In this document: positions 45,899-54,497 of the stretch, piece by piece
Position numbering within the stretch: the stretch's first letter is position 1
Layout: every line of letters starts with the position of its first letter
DNA from: Streptomyces olivochromogenes
GTDB lineage: Bacteria; Actinomycetota; Actinomycetes; Streptomycetales; Streptomycetaceae
DNA: 64,000 nucleotides
Direction of reading: 5' to 3'
NCBI RefSeq assembly: GCF_021538895.1
Contig: NZ_JADDRL010000030.1
Span: 1-64,000 of the forward strand
Position numbers and translations under genes: made by a program
Notes under the pieces: generated by a model
Databases searched by the model: none
What the model saw: only the letters and a program-made list of their open reading frames with translations
Told to the model about the DNA's origin: nothing

Positions 45899-46676
45899 CA
45901 CCAAGCCCGACCTCCGTACGGTGGACAACGCTCCGTCCCCCGTACGCGGCACCCGGCTCACCCTCCACGCCGCCACGCTCGGCCGCCCCGACGCCTCCGT
46001 CCTGGAGGGCGTCGACCTGGACATCACGCCGGGCGAGATCCTCACCGTCGTCGGTCGGTCCGGCTGCGGCAAGTCGACCCTGCTGCGCACCCTGGCGGGC
46101 CTGCTGCCCCCGCTCGCCGGAAAGATCAGCCAGGACGGGCAGTCCCTGGCCGGCCCCACCGCCGAACGCGCCCTGGTCTTCCAGGAGGACGCCCTCCTCC
46201 CCTGGCGCACCCTGCGCGCCAACGTGGAACTCCCGCTGGCCATACGCGGGTTGTCGCGCCCGAACCGCCGCACTCAGGCGGAGGCGTGGCTGGCCCGGGT
46301 CGGACTCGCCGAGCAGGCCCGGCAGTTGCCGCACCGTGTTTCCGGCGGCCAGCGTCAGCGCGCCCAGTTGGCCCGCGCCCTCGCGGGAGCGCCCCACGCC
46401 GTCCTCATGGACGAGCCGTTCGGCGCGCTCGACGCCCAGACCCGCGCCGGCATGCAGGATCTGCTGGTCGAGGTGCTGCACGGCACGGGCGCGACCGTCG
46501 TCTTCGTCACCCACGACGTGGACGAGGCCCTGTTCCTCGGCGACCGCGTGGCCCTGCTCGGCGCAGGCCGCCTCATCTCCGTACGAGAAGTGCCGCGCCC
46601 ACGCGAGCGCGCCGCCCATGACAATCCGGCGCGCATCGCCCTGCGGCGCGAAGTCCTCACGTCACTCGGATCTTGA
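45882..46676 (+). CDS. ABC transporter ATPase (SsuB/TauB-like)
   Basis: 264 residues. Walker A VVGRSGCGKSTLLRTLAGLL, Q-loop ALVFQEDALLPWRTL, signature VSGGQRQRAQLARALAG, Walker B AVLMDEPFGALD and switch His VTHDVDEALFLGD are all intact. GGAGG precedes the ATG by 5 nt. It completes the three-part importer. The stop lies 11 bp before the flavoprotein start. Confidence 0.92.
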   Translation: MSTSSDTKPDLRTVDNAPSPVRGTRLTLHAATLGRPDASVLEGVDLDITPGEILTVVGRSGCGKSTLLRTLAGLLPPLAGKISQDGQSLAGPTAERALVFQEDALLPWRTLRANVELPLAIRGLSRPNRRTQAEAWLARVGLAEQARQLPHRVSGGQRQRAQLARALAGAPHAVLMDEPFGALDAQTRAGMQDLLVEVLHGTGATVVFVTHDVDEALFLGDRVALLGAGRLISVREVPRPRERAAHDNPARIALRREVLTSLGS

Positions 46677-46687
46677 AAGGCACCCCG

Positions 46688-49429
46688 GTGGACACCCCCC
46701 TGCAGATCCCGGCCCTCACCGGCGCCGATGAGATGAGCTGCGACGTCCTCGTCGTCGGCGGCGGCACCGCCGGCACCATGGCCGCGCTCACCGCAGCCGA
46801 GCACGGCGCGAGCGTGCTCCTTCTGGAGAAGGCCCACGTACGTCACTCCGGCGCACTCGCCATGGGCATGGACGGCGTCAACAACGCGGTCATCCCCGGC
46901 CGTGCCGAGCCCGACGACTACGTCGCCGAGATCACCCGTGCCAACGACGGCATCGTCGACCAGTCCACCGTCCGCCAGACCGCCACGCGCGGCTTCGCCA
47001 TGGTGCGGCGCCTGGAGTCGTACGGCGTGAAGTTCGAGAAGGACGAACACGGCGACTACGCGGTCCGCCAGGTCCACCGCTCCGGCTCCTACGTGCTGCC
47101 GATGCCGGAGGGCAAGGACGTCAAGAAGGTCCTGTACCGGCAGCTGCGGCGGCGTGAGATGCGGGAGCGGATCCGGATCGAGAACCGGGTGATGCCGGTG
47201 CGCGTGCTGACGACGGAGGGACGGGCCGTCGGAGCGGTGGGCTTTCACACCCGCACGGGCGCCTTCGTCACCATCCGCGCGGGCGCCGTGATCCTGGCGA
47301 CCGGCGCCTGCGGCCGCCTCGGACTGCCCGCCTCCGGCTACCTCTACGGCACCTACGAGAACCCCACCAACGCGGGCGACGGCTACGCCATGGCCTACCA
47401 CGCGGGCGCCGAACTCACCGGCATCGAGTGCTTCCAGATCAACCCACTGATCAAGGACTACAACGGCCCCGCCTGCGCCTACGTCGCCAACCCCTTCGGC
47501 GGCTACCAGGTCAACCGGCACGGCGAACGCTTCGTCGACTCCGACTACTGGTCGGGGCAGATGATGGCCGAGTTCGCGGCGGAGGTGGCCAGCGACCGCG
47601 GCCCGGTGTACCTGAAGCTGAGCCACCTCCCGGAGGAGTCGATCTCCGCGCTGGAGTCGATCCTGCACTCCACCGAGCGCCCGACCCGCGGCTCCTTCCA
47701 CTCCGGCCGCGGGCACGACTACCGCACCCACGACGTCGAGATGCACATCTCCGAAATCGGCTTGTGCGGCGGCCACTCCGCCTCGGGCGTACGGGTCGAC
47801 GACCACGCCCGCACGACCGTCCCCCGGTTGTACGCGGCCGGGGACCTTGCCTGCGTACCACACAACTACATGATCGGCGCGTTCGTCTTCGGTGACCTCG
47901 CGGGCGCGGACGCCGCCCAGTACGAGGCGTACGAAGGGGAGTTGCCCGCCGAACAGCTCCGCGAGGCGCACGAGCTGATCTACCGCCCGCTGCGCAACCC
48001 GGACGGCCCGCCTCAGACCCAGGTCGAGTACAAACTGCGCCGCTTCGTCAACGACTACGTCGCCCCGCCGAAATCCGGCGCCCGTCTCTCCCTCGCCCTG
48101 GAGGCCTTCGAGCGGATGCACACCGACATCGCCGCGATGGGCGCCCGCACACCGCACGAACTCATGCGCTGCGCCGAGGTCACCTTCATCCGCGACTGCG
48201 CGGAGATGGCCGCACGCGCATCGCTGGCCCGCACGGAGTCTCGCTGGGGCCTCTACCACGACCGCATCGACCACCCACGGCGCGACGACACGTCCTGGTT
48301 CCACCACCTCGACCTGTACAAGTCCCCCTCCGGCGCAATGCAGTTCACGGCCCGTCCCGTCGCTCCCTACCTGGTCCCGGTCGACGGCTTCACCCCGACC
48401 GGCGGCCCCTCCCGGCACCTCGGCGAGATCCACCCGGAACATGTGGCGACGGCAGGGGCCAGGGAAGCGGCGCCGGTGGCGCCGCGGCAGGAACTCACCA
48501 TGGCCGACACAGCCGCCCGGCCCCGTGCCGAAGCGGACGCGCCGGCCACACCTCGCCTGCTCGAACTCCTCTCTCTCGCGGAGGACAACCCTGATCTCTC
48601 CGTGCTCGCCGGCTACTTGACGGACCCCGAGCCCAGCGTGCGCCGGACGGCCGTCACGGTCCTGACGGAGAGCGTGCCGCCGGGCACCGGACCGGCACTG
48701 GCCGCGGCGCTCACCGACACCGACGCCGGCGTCCGCGCCGCCGCGGTCGCCTCACTGCGCGAACTGGTCGAGACGCTGGTCCCGGAGCCGGCCCTGCGCG
48801 ACGGCCTCGCCGCCGCCCTGTCCGAGGCCGACCCCGCCGTCCGTGCCGCCACACTGGACGTGCTGCGTGCCCTACGGCTTGGTGACGCCGAGCTGTTCGC
48901 GCACTCCCTGTCGGACTCCGACACCGCCGTACGCATCGCGGCCGTGCGTGCGCTCGTGTCGGTCGACGCCACCGCAGAGCTGGCCCGCGCGGCGGCCGTC
49001 GATCCGTCCCGCGAGGTCCGCGTCACGATCGCCAAGGCCCTGGCCACCCTGGGCACAGGCTCGGACATGGCCTGCTCGGCCCTCGCCGCGCTCGTCGACG
49101 ATCCCGACGCCCTGGTGCGCGGGGCCGCCTACGAGGCTCTGGGCACGACGGGCTGCCCAGCCGCCCTGGCCACACGCGCCGAGGCCGCCCTGTCAGACCT
49201 GGCCTGGCAGGTACGGGCCGGCGCCGCCACCGCTCTGTCCGTCGCAGACTCCGACCTGGCCGTGCCGGCCCTCGCCAAGGCCCTCACCGACCTGAACGCC
49301 GACGTCCGCAAGGCAGCCGTCCTGGCCCTGACCCGGCACCGTGACATCGAGGACGCCCGAGCCGCCCTGGCCACCGCGACGACGGACCGGGACGCGGACG
49401 TCAGGGCCTATGCGGCGCGGGCACTGTGA
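46688..49429 (+). CDS. AprA/FrdA-like flavoprotein fused to HEAT repeats
   Basis: 913 residues from the GTG at 46688 (GAAAGG upstream). Residues 1 to about 600 form an FAD-binding_2 flavoprotein: dinucleotide motif VLVVGGGTAGTMAA, then HSGALAMGMDGVNNAVIPG, ILATGACGRLGLP, CGGHSASGVRV and YAAGDLACVPHNYM. The SGAxxxGMxxxN block and pairing with a two-cluster ferredoxin point to the adenylylsulfate-reductase alpha branch rather than fumarate reductase. Residues about 620-913 are HEAT-type repeats of about 31 residues (VLAGYLTDPEPSVRRTAVTV, AALTDTDAGVRAAAVASL, ALSEADPAVRAATLDVL). The repeats are probably a docking scaffold. Substrate is inferred, not shown. Confidence 0.85.
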   Translation: MDTPLQIPALTGADEMSCDVLVVGGGTAGTMAALTAAEHGASVLLLEKAHVRHSGALAMGMDGVNNAVIPGRAEPDDYVAEITRANDGIVDQSTVRQTATRGFAMVRRLESYGVKFEKDEHGDYAVRQVHRSGSYVLPMPEGKDVKKVLYRQLRRREMRERIRIENRVMPVRVLTTEGRAVGAVGFHTRTGAFVTIRAGAVILATGACGRLGLPASGYLYGTYENPTNAGDGYAMAYHAGAELTGIECFQINPLIKDYNGPACAYVANPFGGYQVNRHGERFVDSDYWSGQMMAEFAAEVASDRGPVYLKLSHLPEESISALESILHSTERPTRGSFHSGRGHDYRTHDVEMHISEIGLCGGHSASGVRVDDHARTTVPRLYAAGDLACVPHNYMIGAFVFGDLAGADAAQYEAYEGELPAEQLREAHELIYRPLRNPDGPPQTQVEYKLRRFVNDYVAPPKSGARLSLALEAFERMHTDIAAMGARTPHELMRCAEVTFIRDCAEMAARASLARTESRWGLYHDRIDHPRRDDTSWFHHLDLYKSPSGAMQFTARPVAPYLVPVDGFTPTGGPSRHLGEIHPEHVATAGAREAAPVAPRQELTMADTAARPRAEADAPATPRLLELLSLAEDNPDLSVLAGYLTDPEPSVRRTAVTVLTESVPPGTGPALAAALTDTDAGVRAAAVASLRELVETLVPEPALRDGLAAALSEADPAVRAATLDVLRALRLGDAELFAHSLSDSDTAVRIAAVRALVSVDATAELARAAAVDPSREVRVTIAKALATLGTGSDMACSALAALVDDPDALVRGAAYEALGTTGCPAALATRAEAALSDLAWQVRAGAATALSVADSDLAVPALAKALTDLNADVRKAAVLALTRHRDIEDARAALATATTDRDADVRAYAARAL

Positions 49430-49439
49430 CCGCGACCTA

Positions 49440-49800
49440 CCGTGCGGCCAGGAAGCGTCCCGTATTCCGCCGGACGTGCCGGGCCACGCTCCTGTCGAGC
49501 GTGATCGCCGACTCATCGGCCGACCGGTGTGGACACCGCAATAGACCCCGGCGTCCACGTGCTCGTCCGAGAGCTGCTTGCAGGTGGTGTAGGTCTCGGT
49601 CACGCCGGGCGCGGTGGGGCTGGTCAGGTCGAACGGGGCGGTGCGCGGCCCGACCGGCGCCGACAACTCGACCACATCGATGCGGCAGCCCGCGAACCCG
49701 ATGACGCGACGGACCGTCTGCTCCGGCTGCAACACCAGCTTGTTGAACTGGTCAATCTCCTCGATCCGCACCACATCCGCTGCCCTGCGGCGAACCGCAC
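49440..49800 (-). pseudogene. possible vanadium-haloperoxidase-like C-terminal remnant
   Basis: The reverse frame reads DLTSPTAPGVTETYTTCKQL then SDEHVDAGVYCGVH; a neighbouring frame continues RSADESAITLDRSVARHVRR. The ADxVVDARVxxGIHFR pattern of vanadium-dependent haloperoxidase/PAP2 proteins is similar. No start and no phosphate-binding motif upstream, so it is a scar. The match is from memory. Confidence 0.35.
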
Positions 49801-50011
49801 CCGTTTCCCCGACCGAGGAACCGAAGGAACTCTCTCCGAACTCAGTCCTTATCAGCCGGGCCGGATCGACCCGGCGCAACCGTCTCCTCCCGAGTAGGGT
49901 GGCGGCGAACCGACCGCACTTTCGAGCCTGCCTGTCGAAGACACCGTGGGCTCCTGGTGAAGGTCCTTGAGTCGCGCTGAACTCACGGCCGTCGTGCCGG
50001 TAAGAACCGTG

Positions 50012-52111
50012 TCACTCGCCGCGAACGACGGACCTAATCCGATTGGTGATCAGCCGCCACCGCCGCCGCCCTCGCCAGTAGGCGAGGTTGTTCCTGGTGC
50101 CGAGGGTGTCGGGGTGGTCGGGCCCCAGTACGCGTTCCAGATCCGCGACCAGCTCCTCAAAGGCCGTGGCGGCCCCAGCCGCATCCCCCGCCTCCCTACG
50201 CCAGTAGGCGAGGTTGCCCCGCGTGGAAAGGGCGGCGGGGTGGTCGGGCCCCAGTACACGTTCCAGATCCGCGACCAGCTCCTGAAAAGCCGTGGCAGCC
50301 CCAGCCGCATCCCCCGCCTCTCCCCGCCAGTAGGCGAGGTTGCCCCGCGTGGAGAGGGCATCGGGGTGGTCGGGCCCCAGTACGCGCTCCAGATCCGCAA
50401 GCAGTTCCTCAAAAGCCGTGGCGGCTCCAGCCGCATCCCCCGCCGCCCCCTGCCAGCAGCCGAGGTTGCCCCGCGTTGCGAGGGTGTCGGGGTGGTCGGG
50501 CCCCAGCACCCTCACCCGGTCCGCGAGCAATTCCTCAAAGGCCGTGGCCGCTCCTGCCGCATCCCCCGCCTCCCCCCGCAAGAAGGCGAGGTTGCCCCGA
50601 GTGATCAGGGTTTGGGGGTGGTCGGGCCCCAGCACCCGCACCCGGTCCGCGAGCAGCTCCTCAAAGGCCGTGGCGGCCCCAGCCGCATCCCCCGCCGCTC
50701 CCTGCCAGGAGCCGAGGTGACACCGGGTGGTGAGGGCGTCGGGGTGGTCGGGACTGAGGTGGTACTGCACGGCGCTGGCCACGTGCTGGATGTGTTGCAG
50801 GGCGGCCGCGACCTGGCCGGCCTCACCGAGGCTCAGACCGGTGCGGATGAGGACGGGGTGGACATCAGGCTGGTAGAGGGCGCCCTCGGCGTGGAGGGTG
50901 AGCGCCTCGGTGCTGGCGCGCAGAGCTTGGGCAAGGGCGGTATCGCGTTCGACTTCGGGCCAGGCGGCGATCAGGGCGTCGGCAGCCGTCCGGGCGAGCT
51001 GGTCGTGCTGGCCTGCGGGGAGGGGGTCGTGGATGGCACGTTGGAGGAGCTGGTGCACGCGGACGGTGTGGTGTGGGCTGTCGGGTGTGTGGTCGATCAG
51101 GCTGAGGCGGTGCAGCGCACGCAGCGCCTGTGCGGCGTCTGGGGCCGTGATCTCTCCAGAATCTGTCTGTTCTGGGACAGCATTGCGGTGCTGGGCGAGG
51201 TGGCCCAACGCTGGCCGACTGGTCAGGACCGCGGCGGGGATGCCGTTGGGGTCGAGCATCGAGGCGAGCTGCAGCATGGGGCGGGCAAGCCCCGCTGGCG
51301 GAAGGTGGTCTGCGCACTCGATGGACAGGGACCATGCTGCGGCGACGGTGGTCGCCTGGTCATCGGGCAGCCCGGAAGGGTCGGGCAGCGCGTCGGAGAG
51401 GGTGCGCGCACGGTCGGAGAGCCGGCGCCGGTAGGTGGCACAGTCCAGGTCGACGTCGGTGAGGTAGGCAACGGCCTGGGACAGTGCCAGCGGCAGGTGG
51501 CCGAGGTCGTCGGCAAGCCCGAGGAGGTGGTCGGCGGGCTCGTGGCGGTCGTGCGCGGCCAGGGCGGTGGTGAGGTAGGCGGCTGCCTCGTCTGTGGTGA
51601 ACAGGCCCATCGTCACCAGTCGTCGGCAGCGTCCGGTCAGGGCTGCATCGCGGCGGCGGGTGGTGACCAAGGTGCGGCCGTGGGGGCTGGCGGGGGGCCA
51701 TAGGTTGCGCAGGTCGGCGGGGTCGGCGAGGTCGTCAAGCACGACCAGCCAGCGGCGCTTGGTGGCGGGCTTGGGCTCCAACCAGGCCAGGAACGCGCGT
51801 GCGGCGGGCTCCGGGCCAGCGGGGTCCGCGCCGAGAATCTCGGCTGCGGCTTGGGCGTAGCCGGTGACGACCGCGTCACGGTTGGCTGCGGTGACCCATA
51901 CCAGCAGGTCCAGTTGCCCGGTCTGCCACAGGGTGCGGGCGTGGTGGGCGGCGAGCTGGGTCTTGCCGACTCCGCCGAGGCCGGCCAATACCTGGCAGGG
52001 CACTTCGGTCCCGTCCCTGCCTACCCCGTAACTCAGCTCTCGGGCGGTGGCACGGTCCTGGAAGCAGTCGGCTTCTCGGGGCAGGACGCCGACCTGGTGC
52101 GGCCAGGTCAC
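50012..52111 (-). CDS. NB-ARC/TPR (NLR-like STAND) protein
   Basis: At least 699 residues. The STAND ATPase shows Walker A LAGLGGVGKTQLA, Walker B RRWLVVLDDLADP, the sensor TLVTTRRRD and the GLPL-like GHLPLALSQAVAYL. After a winged-helix region (VRVHQLLQRAIHDPL) come five 42-residue kinesin-light-chain-type TPRs (HPDTLATRGNLGCWQGAAGD, AAGAATAFEELLAD) and a partial sixth that breaks into a basic tail. The GTG at 52111 has no ribosome site. Coding sense continues upstream in the same frame (SDHSLAVGRAGKVEFHAAPR) to a CTG overlapping the stop of the preceding gene. Such proteins act as defence sensors in multicellular bacteria, triggered by oligomerisation. Confidence 0.85.
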   Translation of the reverse strand: MTWPHQVGVLPREADCFQDRATARELSYGVGRDGTEVPCQVLAGLGGVGKTQLAAHHARTLWQTGQLDLLVWVTAANRDAVVTGYAQAAAEILGADPAGPEPAARAFLAWLEPKPATKRRWLVVLDDLADPADLRNLWPPASPHGRTLVTTRRRDAALTGRCRRLVTMGLFTTDEAAAYLTTALAAHDRHEPADHLLGLADDLGHLPLALSQAVAYLTDVDLDCATYRRRLSDRARTLSDALPDPSGLPDDQATTVAAAWSLSIECADHLPPAGLARPMLQLASMLDPNGIPAAVLTSRPALGHLAQHRNAVPEQTDSGEITAPDAAQALRALHRLSLIDHTPDSPHHTVRVHQLLQRAIHDPLPAGQHDQLARTAADALIAAWPEVERDTALAQALRASTEALTLHAEGALYQPDVHPVLIRTGLSLGEAGQVAAALQHIQHVASAVQYHLSPDHPDALTTRCHLGSWQGAAGDAAGAATAFEELLADRVRVLGPDHPQTLITRGNLAFLRGEAGDAAGAATAFEELLADRVRVLGPDHPDTLATRGNLGCWQGAAGDAAGAATAFEELLADLERVLGPDHPDALSTRGNLAYWRGEAGDAAGAATAFQELVADLERVLGPDHPAALSTRGNLAYWRREAGDAAGAATAFEELVADLERVLGPDHPDTLGTRNNLAYWRGRRRWRLITNRIRSVVRGE
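50060..50746 (-). repeat. 126-bp tandem repeats encoding TPR units
   Basis: Five full and one partial copy of a 126-bp unit, recognisable by the recurring forward words GGGGTGGTCGGGCCCCAG and CCAGCCGCATCCCCCGCC. Copies differ at few positions, so unit number can change by slippage or recombination. Confidence 0.9.
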
Positions 52112-52251
52112 CGGGGGACGCGGTGCGGCGTGAAACTCGACCTTGCCAGCCCGACCGACTGCGAGACTGTGATCGCTGGCGGTGATACTCCCTGGTGCAC
52201 GAAGGAAGCCAGGTGCCGGGTTGGAGAGCGGGCTGGGGCTTGCCGGTCCGC

Positions 52252-52728
52252 TCAGTCCTTGGGCGGATCCGGCGTCGGAGGGGGGCCGATGTGCGCGCCC
52301 CCGTGAATGACCCCGGCTGCGATGGAGCCGTCCTCCGCATGGACGTCCATGTTGCCGCCAGCGGCCACCCCGCCCGGCCCGGCCGCCACTCGGACGTCAC
52401 CGACGTGCTGGGCCAGCAGGGCACGCAGCTGGTCGGCTGCCGGGCCGCGCTCCCCCTCGCCCAAGTTCTCCAGCATCGCCTCAATACGGGCCTGCCAGAA
52501 TTCCTCCTGGCTGTCTCGCGCCCGCTCCGCCTGGACCGGGTCGGTGGTCTGCAACGCGGTCGCGGTCTGATCCAGCCGCTCCAGCTCCGCCCGCTCACGC
52601 TCAGCGTCACCCCGCCCAAACCAGCGCGCAATCGCCTGCCGAAACCCGGCCCACGCATCAGTCCCCGCAGCCTGCACCACCGCACCACCGCCAGCCACAG
52701 CCAGGGCCGCCAGCGTCTCCACCAGCAT
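52252..52728 (-). CDS. small Gly-rich partner of the NB-ARC protein
   Basis: 158 residues with GAGGAGG before the ATG. The N-terminus is hydrophobic (MLVETLAALAVAGGGAVVQA), a charged coiled-coil region follows (DAERERAELERLDQTATALQ), and the end is a Gly/Ala-rich beta-roll-like stretch (VAAGPGGVAAGGNMDVHAED ... GVIHGGAHIGPPP). Genes of this type precede NB-ARC/TPR genes in Streptomyces. The end of the frame overlaps the upstream coding sense of the NB-ARC gene, implying coupled translation. It may be an effector or an adaptor; this is inference from context. Confidence 0.7.
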   Translation of the reverse strand: MLVETLAALAVAGGGAVVQAAGTDAWAGFRQAIARWFGRGDAERERAELERLDQTATALQTTDPVQAERARDSQEEFWQARIEAMLENLGEGERGPAADQLRALLAQHVGDVRVAAGPGGVAAGGNMDVHAEDGSIAAGVIHGGAHIGPPPTPDPPKD

Positions 52729-52757
52729 CTCCGGCCTCCTCACCTGGACGGCCTCTC

Positions 52758-52952
52758 TTAAAACCCTAACGCCGAATGGGATGCCCTGCAGGGGCGTATC
52801 GGACGGTCGCCTCGGAGTACCTTCGTCACGCGATGCGCGAGCGCGCGAGGTAGCCGAGCGCAAGTACCGGGGTACTTCCCAAACTCGTGGACAAAACCGG
52901 GCAGGTCGATTTCCGTGACGGTGGTGTCGGGGGCAATGCGCAAGGCGCGCAT
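52758..52952 (-). CDS. small protein, probably truncated
   Basis: 64 residues starting MRALRIAPDTTVTEIDLPGF from an ATG with a perfect AGGAGG 5 nt upstream. The first 18 residues resemble the start of longer (about 100-residue) Streptomyces proteins; after the Pro-Gly the sequence becomes basic and loses sense (PGTCARLPRALAHRVTKVLR), suggesting a recombination junction near 52898. The upstream region carries the TGCGCA cluster. Confidence 0.45.
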   Translation of the reverse strand: MRALRIAPDTTVTEIDLPGFVHEFGKYPGTCARLPRALAHRVTKVLRGDRPIRPCRASHSALGF

Positions 52953-52975
52953 GGTCCTCCTGTCTCGACAGGGGG

Positions 52976-53258
52976 TGCGCAGAGCACACATTGCTGTGCG
53001 CACCGGCTGCGCAATGGGTCATGGCTGCACAGTGCTCGATTGACCTGCGGTTTCTCTCAAGTGCGCAGTGGCAAGCGGGGCGCGAGTCCTCACTGCTGAT
53101 ACTGCGGGTGGTGGCGGATCAGTGCCTGCCGACGCCGCTTGAAGTCGACGGGCTGCTCGGTAATGCAGTTGGTCGTGAGGGGCTTGTTGTGCTGCGCAGT
53201 GATCCCGTGGGCTGCGCATTTCTGCGCAATGGCGTCGAGCGATGGGGTTTGTTGCGCA
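52976..53258. promoter_or_regulatory. cluster of eight TGCGCA palindromes
   Basis: TGCGCA occurs at 52976, 52997, 53008, 53062, 53193, 53213, 53223 and 53253. Most spacings (21, 11, 54, 131, 20, 10, 30) are close to multiples of the helical repeat. Four copies continue as [AG]TG (ATGG, GTGG, GTG, ATGG). The cluster starts 24 bp upstream of a gene with a strong ribosome site and fills an otherwise empty 336-bp gap. It looks like an array of binding sites for one dimeric protein. Confidence 0.55.
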
Positions 53259-53289
53259 CCCACTGCTCCGTCCAGAGGTTGTAGACACG

Positions 53290-53631
53290 GAACGGCAAGA
53301 GGTAGCGGCACAGGGGCGCTCACCACCCTCGACCCCACCCGCGCTCTCGGCCTCGGCCCGGTTTCGCGCCGAGCAGGCCACCACCGCCTGGAAGAAACGC
53401 TACGCCCGACGGGCCGACGTCGAGGGCACTTTCGCCCAGGCCTCCCGCCAGTGCAACATCCACCACACTCGCTACCGCGGCCAGGCTCGCACCCACGTTG
53501 GGCACGCCCTGACCGCCATGGCCCTCAACATCGTCCGCGTCGCCGCCTGGCTCAACGAGGCCCGGTTCCAAGAAAGTTGGATCTCCCGCCTCACACGCTT
53601 CAAAGCATCACTCTCCGTGACCGGCCCGTGA
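53290..53631 (+). pseudogene. IS1182-like transposase C-terminal fragment
   Basis: The forward frame contains KKRYARRADVEGTFAQASRQ then HTRYRGQARTHVGHALTAMA and LNIVRVAAWLNE, the C-terminal block of IS1182-group DDE transposases (YxxRxxVEGTxSQ with the catalytic Glu). Upstream catalytic residues are absent. Confidence 0.75.
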
Positions 53632-53825
53632 ATTCACCAGCAGAGTCACCCGGGGATCAACCTCAGTCCTGACCGAGCAGACACGACGCGTGGGCCGACG
53701 CCCGCCGCTGCGCGGGCCGCGACCTGTCGGCCAACCCGCATGGCTTCAGAATGGGATGACCGATTGACCGAGTGCCGTCGATCCGGATCGGAGACGGACC
53801 AGCTACGGATCGGGCGAGCCGCGGG

Positions 53826-54497
53826 TTACGACGGAGCTCCGTCACGGGGGTGAAGGAGCATGTAGGTGTTCTCCAACTCGTCCTGTACGACATGGGCCTC
53901 GCCCGAGACCGTTCGCACGACAAGGTTTTCTTCCAGGGTACGGACCCGGTACTCCCAGCCTTGTGGAAGCCGAAGACGTTGGCCGAGTGTGGCCAAAGAG
54001 TCCAGCGTCTGGCTGTCATCCACGGTGTGGGAGTACGCCTGCAAAATGTAGGTGCGGTCGCCCGGGGCGACCAGTGCGTACACCGGCTTCTTGCGGGACA
54101 GGACGTATTCGGTGTCGCGTTTCACGGTGGTATCGACGTAGAACTTCTTGGCCGCTGCCCCGGTGAGGTCGATCTCCGGGGGGATGCGGACCTCGGCCAC
54201 GCAGCGGGCCTCAAGACTGTCGAACGTCGCGATGTCCCCCCACTCGAACGCCGTGACCTCGTCAATCGTCCAGAAGCGAGGTCCGTTCAGGAACACCATC
54301 GACACCTGGAGCTGCTCTGCCAGCGCGCGGGGGTCGAGCGCGTTCCACAGCTGCAGCGGACAGTCGTTGAGACCAAAGGTGTTGTAAACGGACGCCTTGA
54401 TATGACCGTCCTCGCACGGCGAGATGAGAAGGATCTCACCGTAACGAGCGTTCCGCAGACCGCTCAGGTGCCGCGCCGCTTTCGTGGTGTGGGACAT
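53826..54497 (-). CDS. conserved hypothetical protein
   Basis: 223 residues from an ATG at 54497 preceded by AGAGGAG. MSHTTKAARHLSGLRNARYG, ILLISPCEDGHIKASVYNTF, VFLNGPRFWTIDEVTAFEWG and KKFYVDTTVKRDTEYVLSRK show a well-formed soluble alpha/beta protein with no signal peptide. I do not recognise a family. It is a single gene beside an IS1182 scar. Confidence 0.65.
   Translation of the reverse strand: MSHTTKAARHLSGLRNARYGEILLISPCEDGHIKASVYNTFGLNDCPLQLWNALDPRALAEQLQVSMVFLNGPRFWTIDEVTAFEWGDIATFDSLEARCVAEVRIPPEIDLTGAAAKKFYVDTTVKRDTEYVLSRKKPVYALVAPGDRTYILQAYSHTVDDSQTLDSLATLGQRLRLPQGWEYRVRTLEENLVVRTVSGEAHVVQDELENTYMLLHPRDGAPS

Noticed and set aside
46355..48442. A 695-codon reverse open frame opposite the ATPase and flavoprotein genes
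   Set aside because: Antisense shadow; the forward operon carries all expected motifs and ribosome sites.
46688..48500. Calling the flavoprotein a succinate dehydrogenase subunit
   Set aside because: There are no membrane-anchor or SdhB-type genes, and the small ferredoxin and the SGAxxxGM block fit the AprA-like branch better.
50060..50746. Regular repeats that might suggest a CRISPR array
   Set aside because: The 126-bp units are contiguous, without spacers, and encode TPR motifs in frame.
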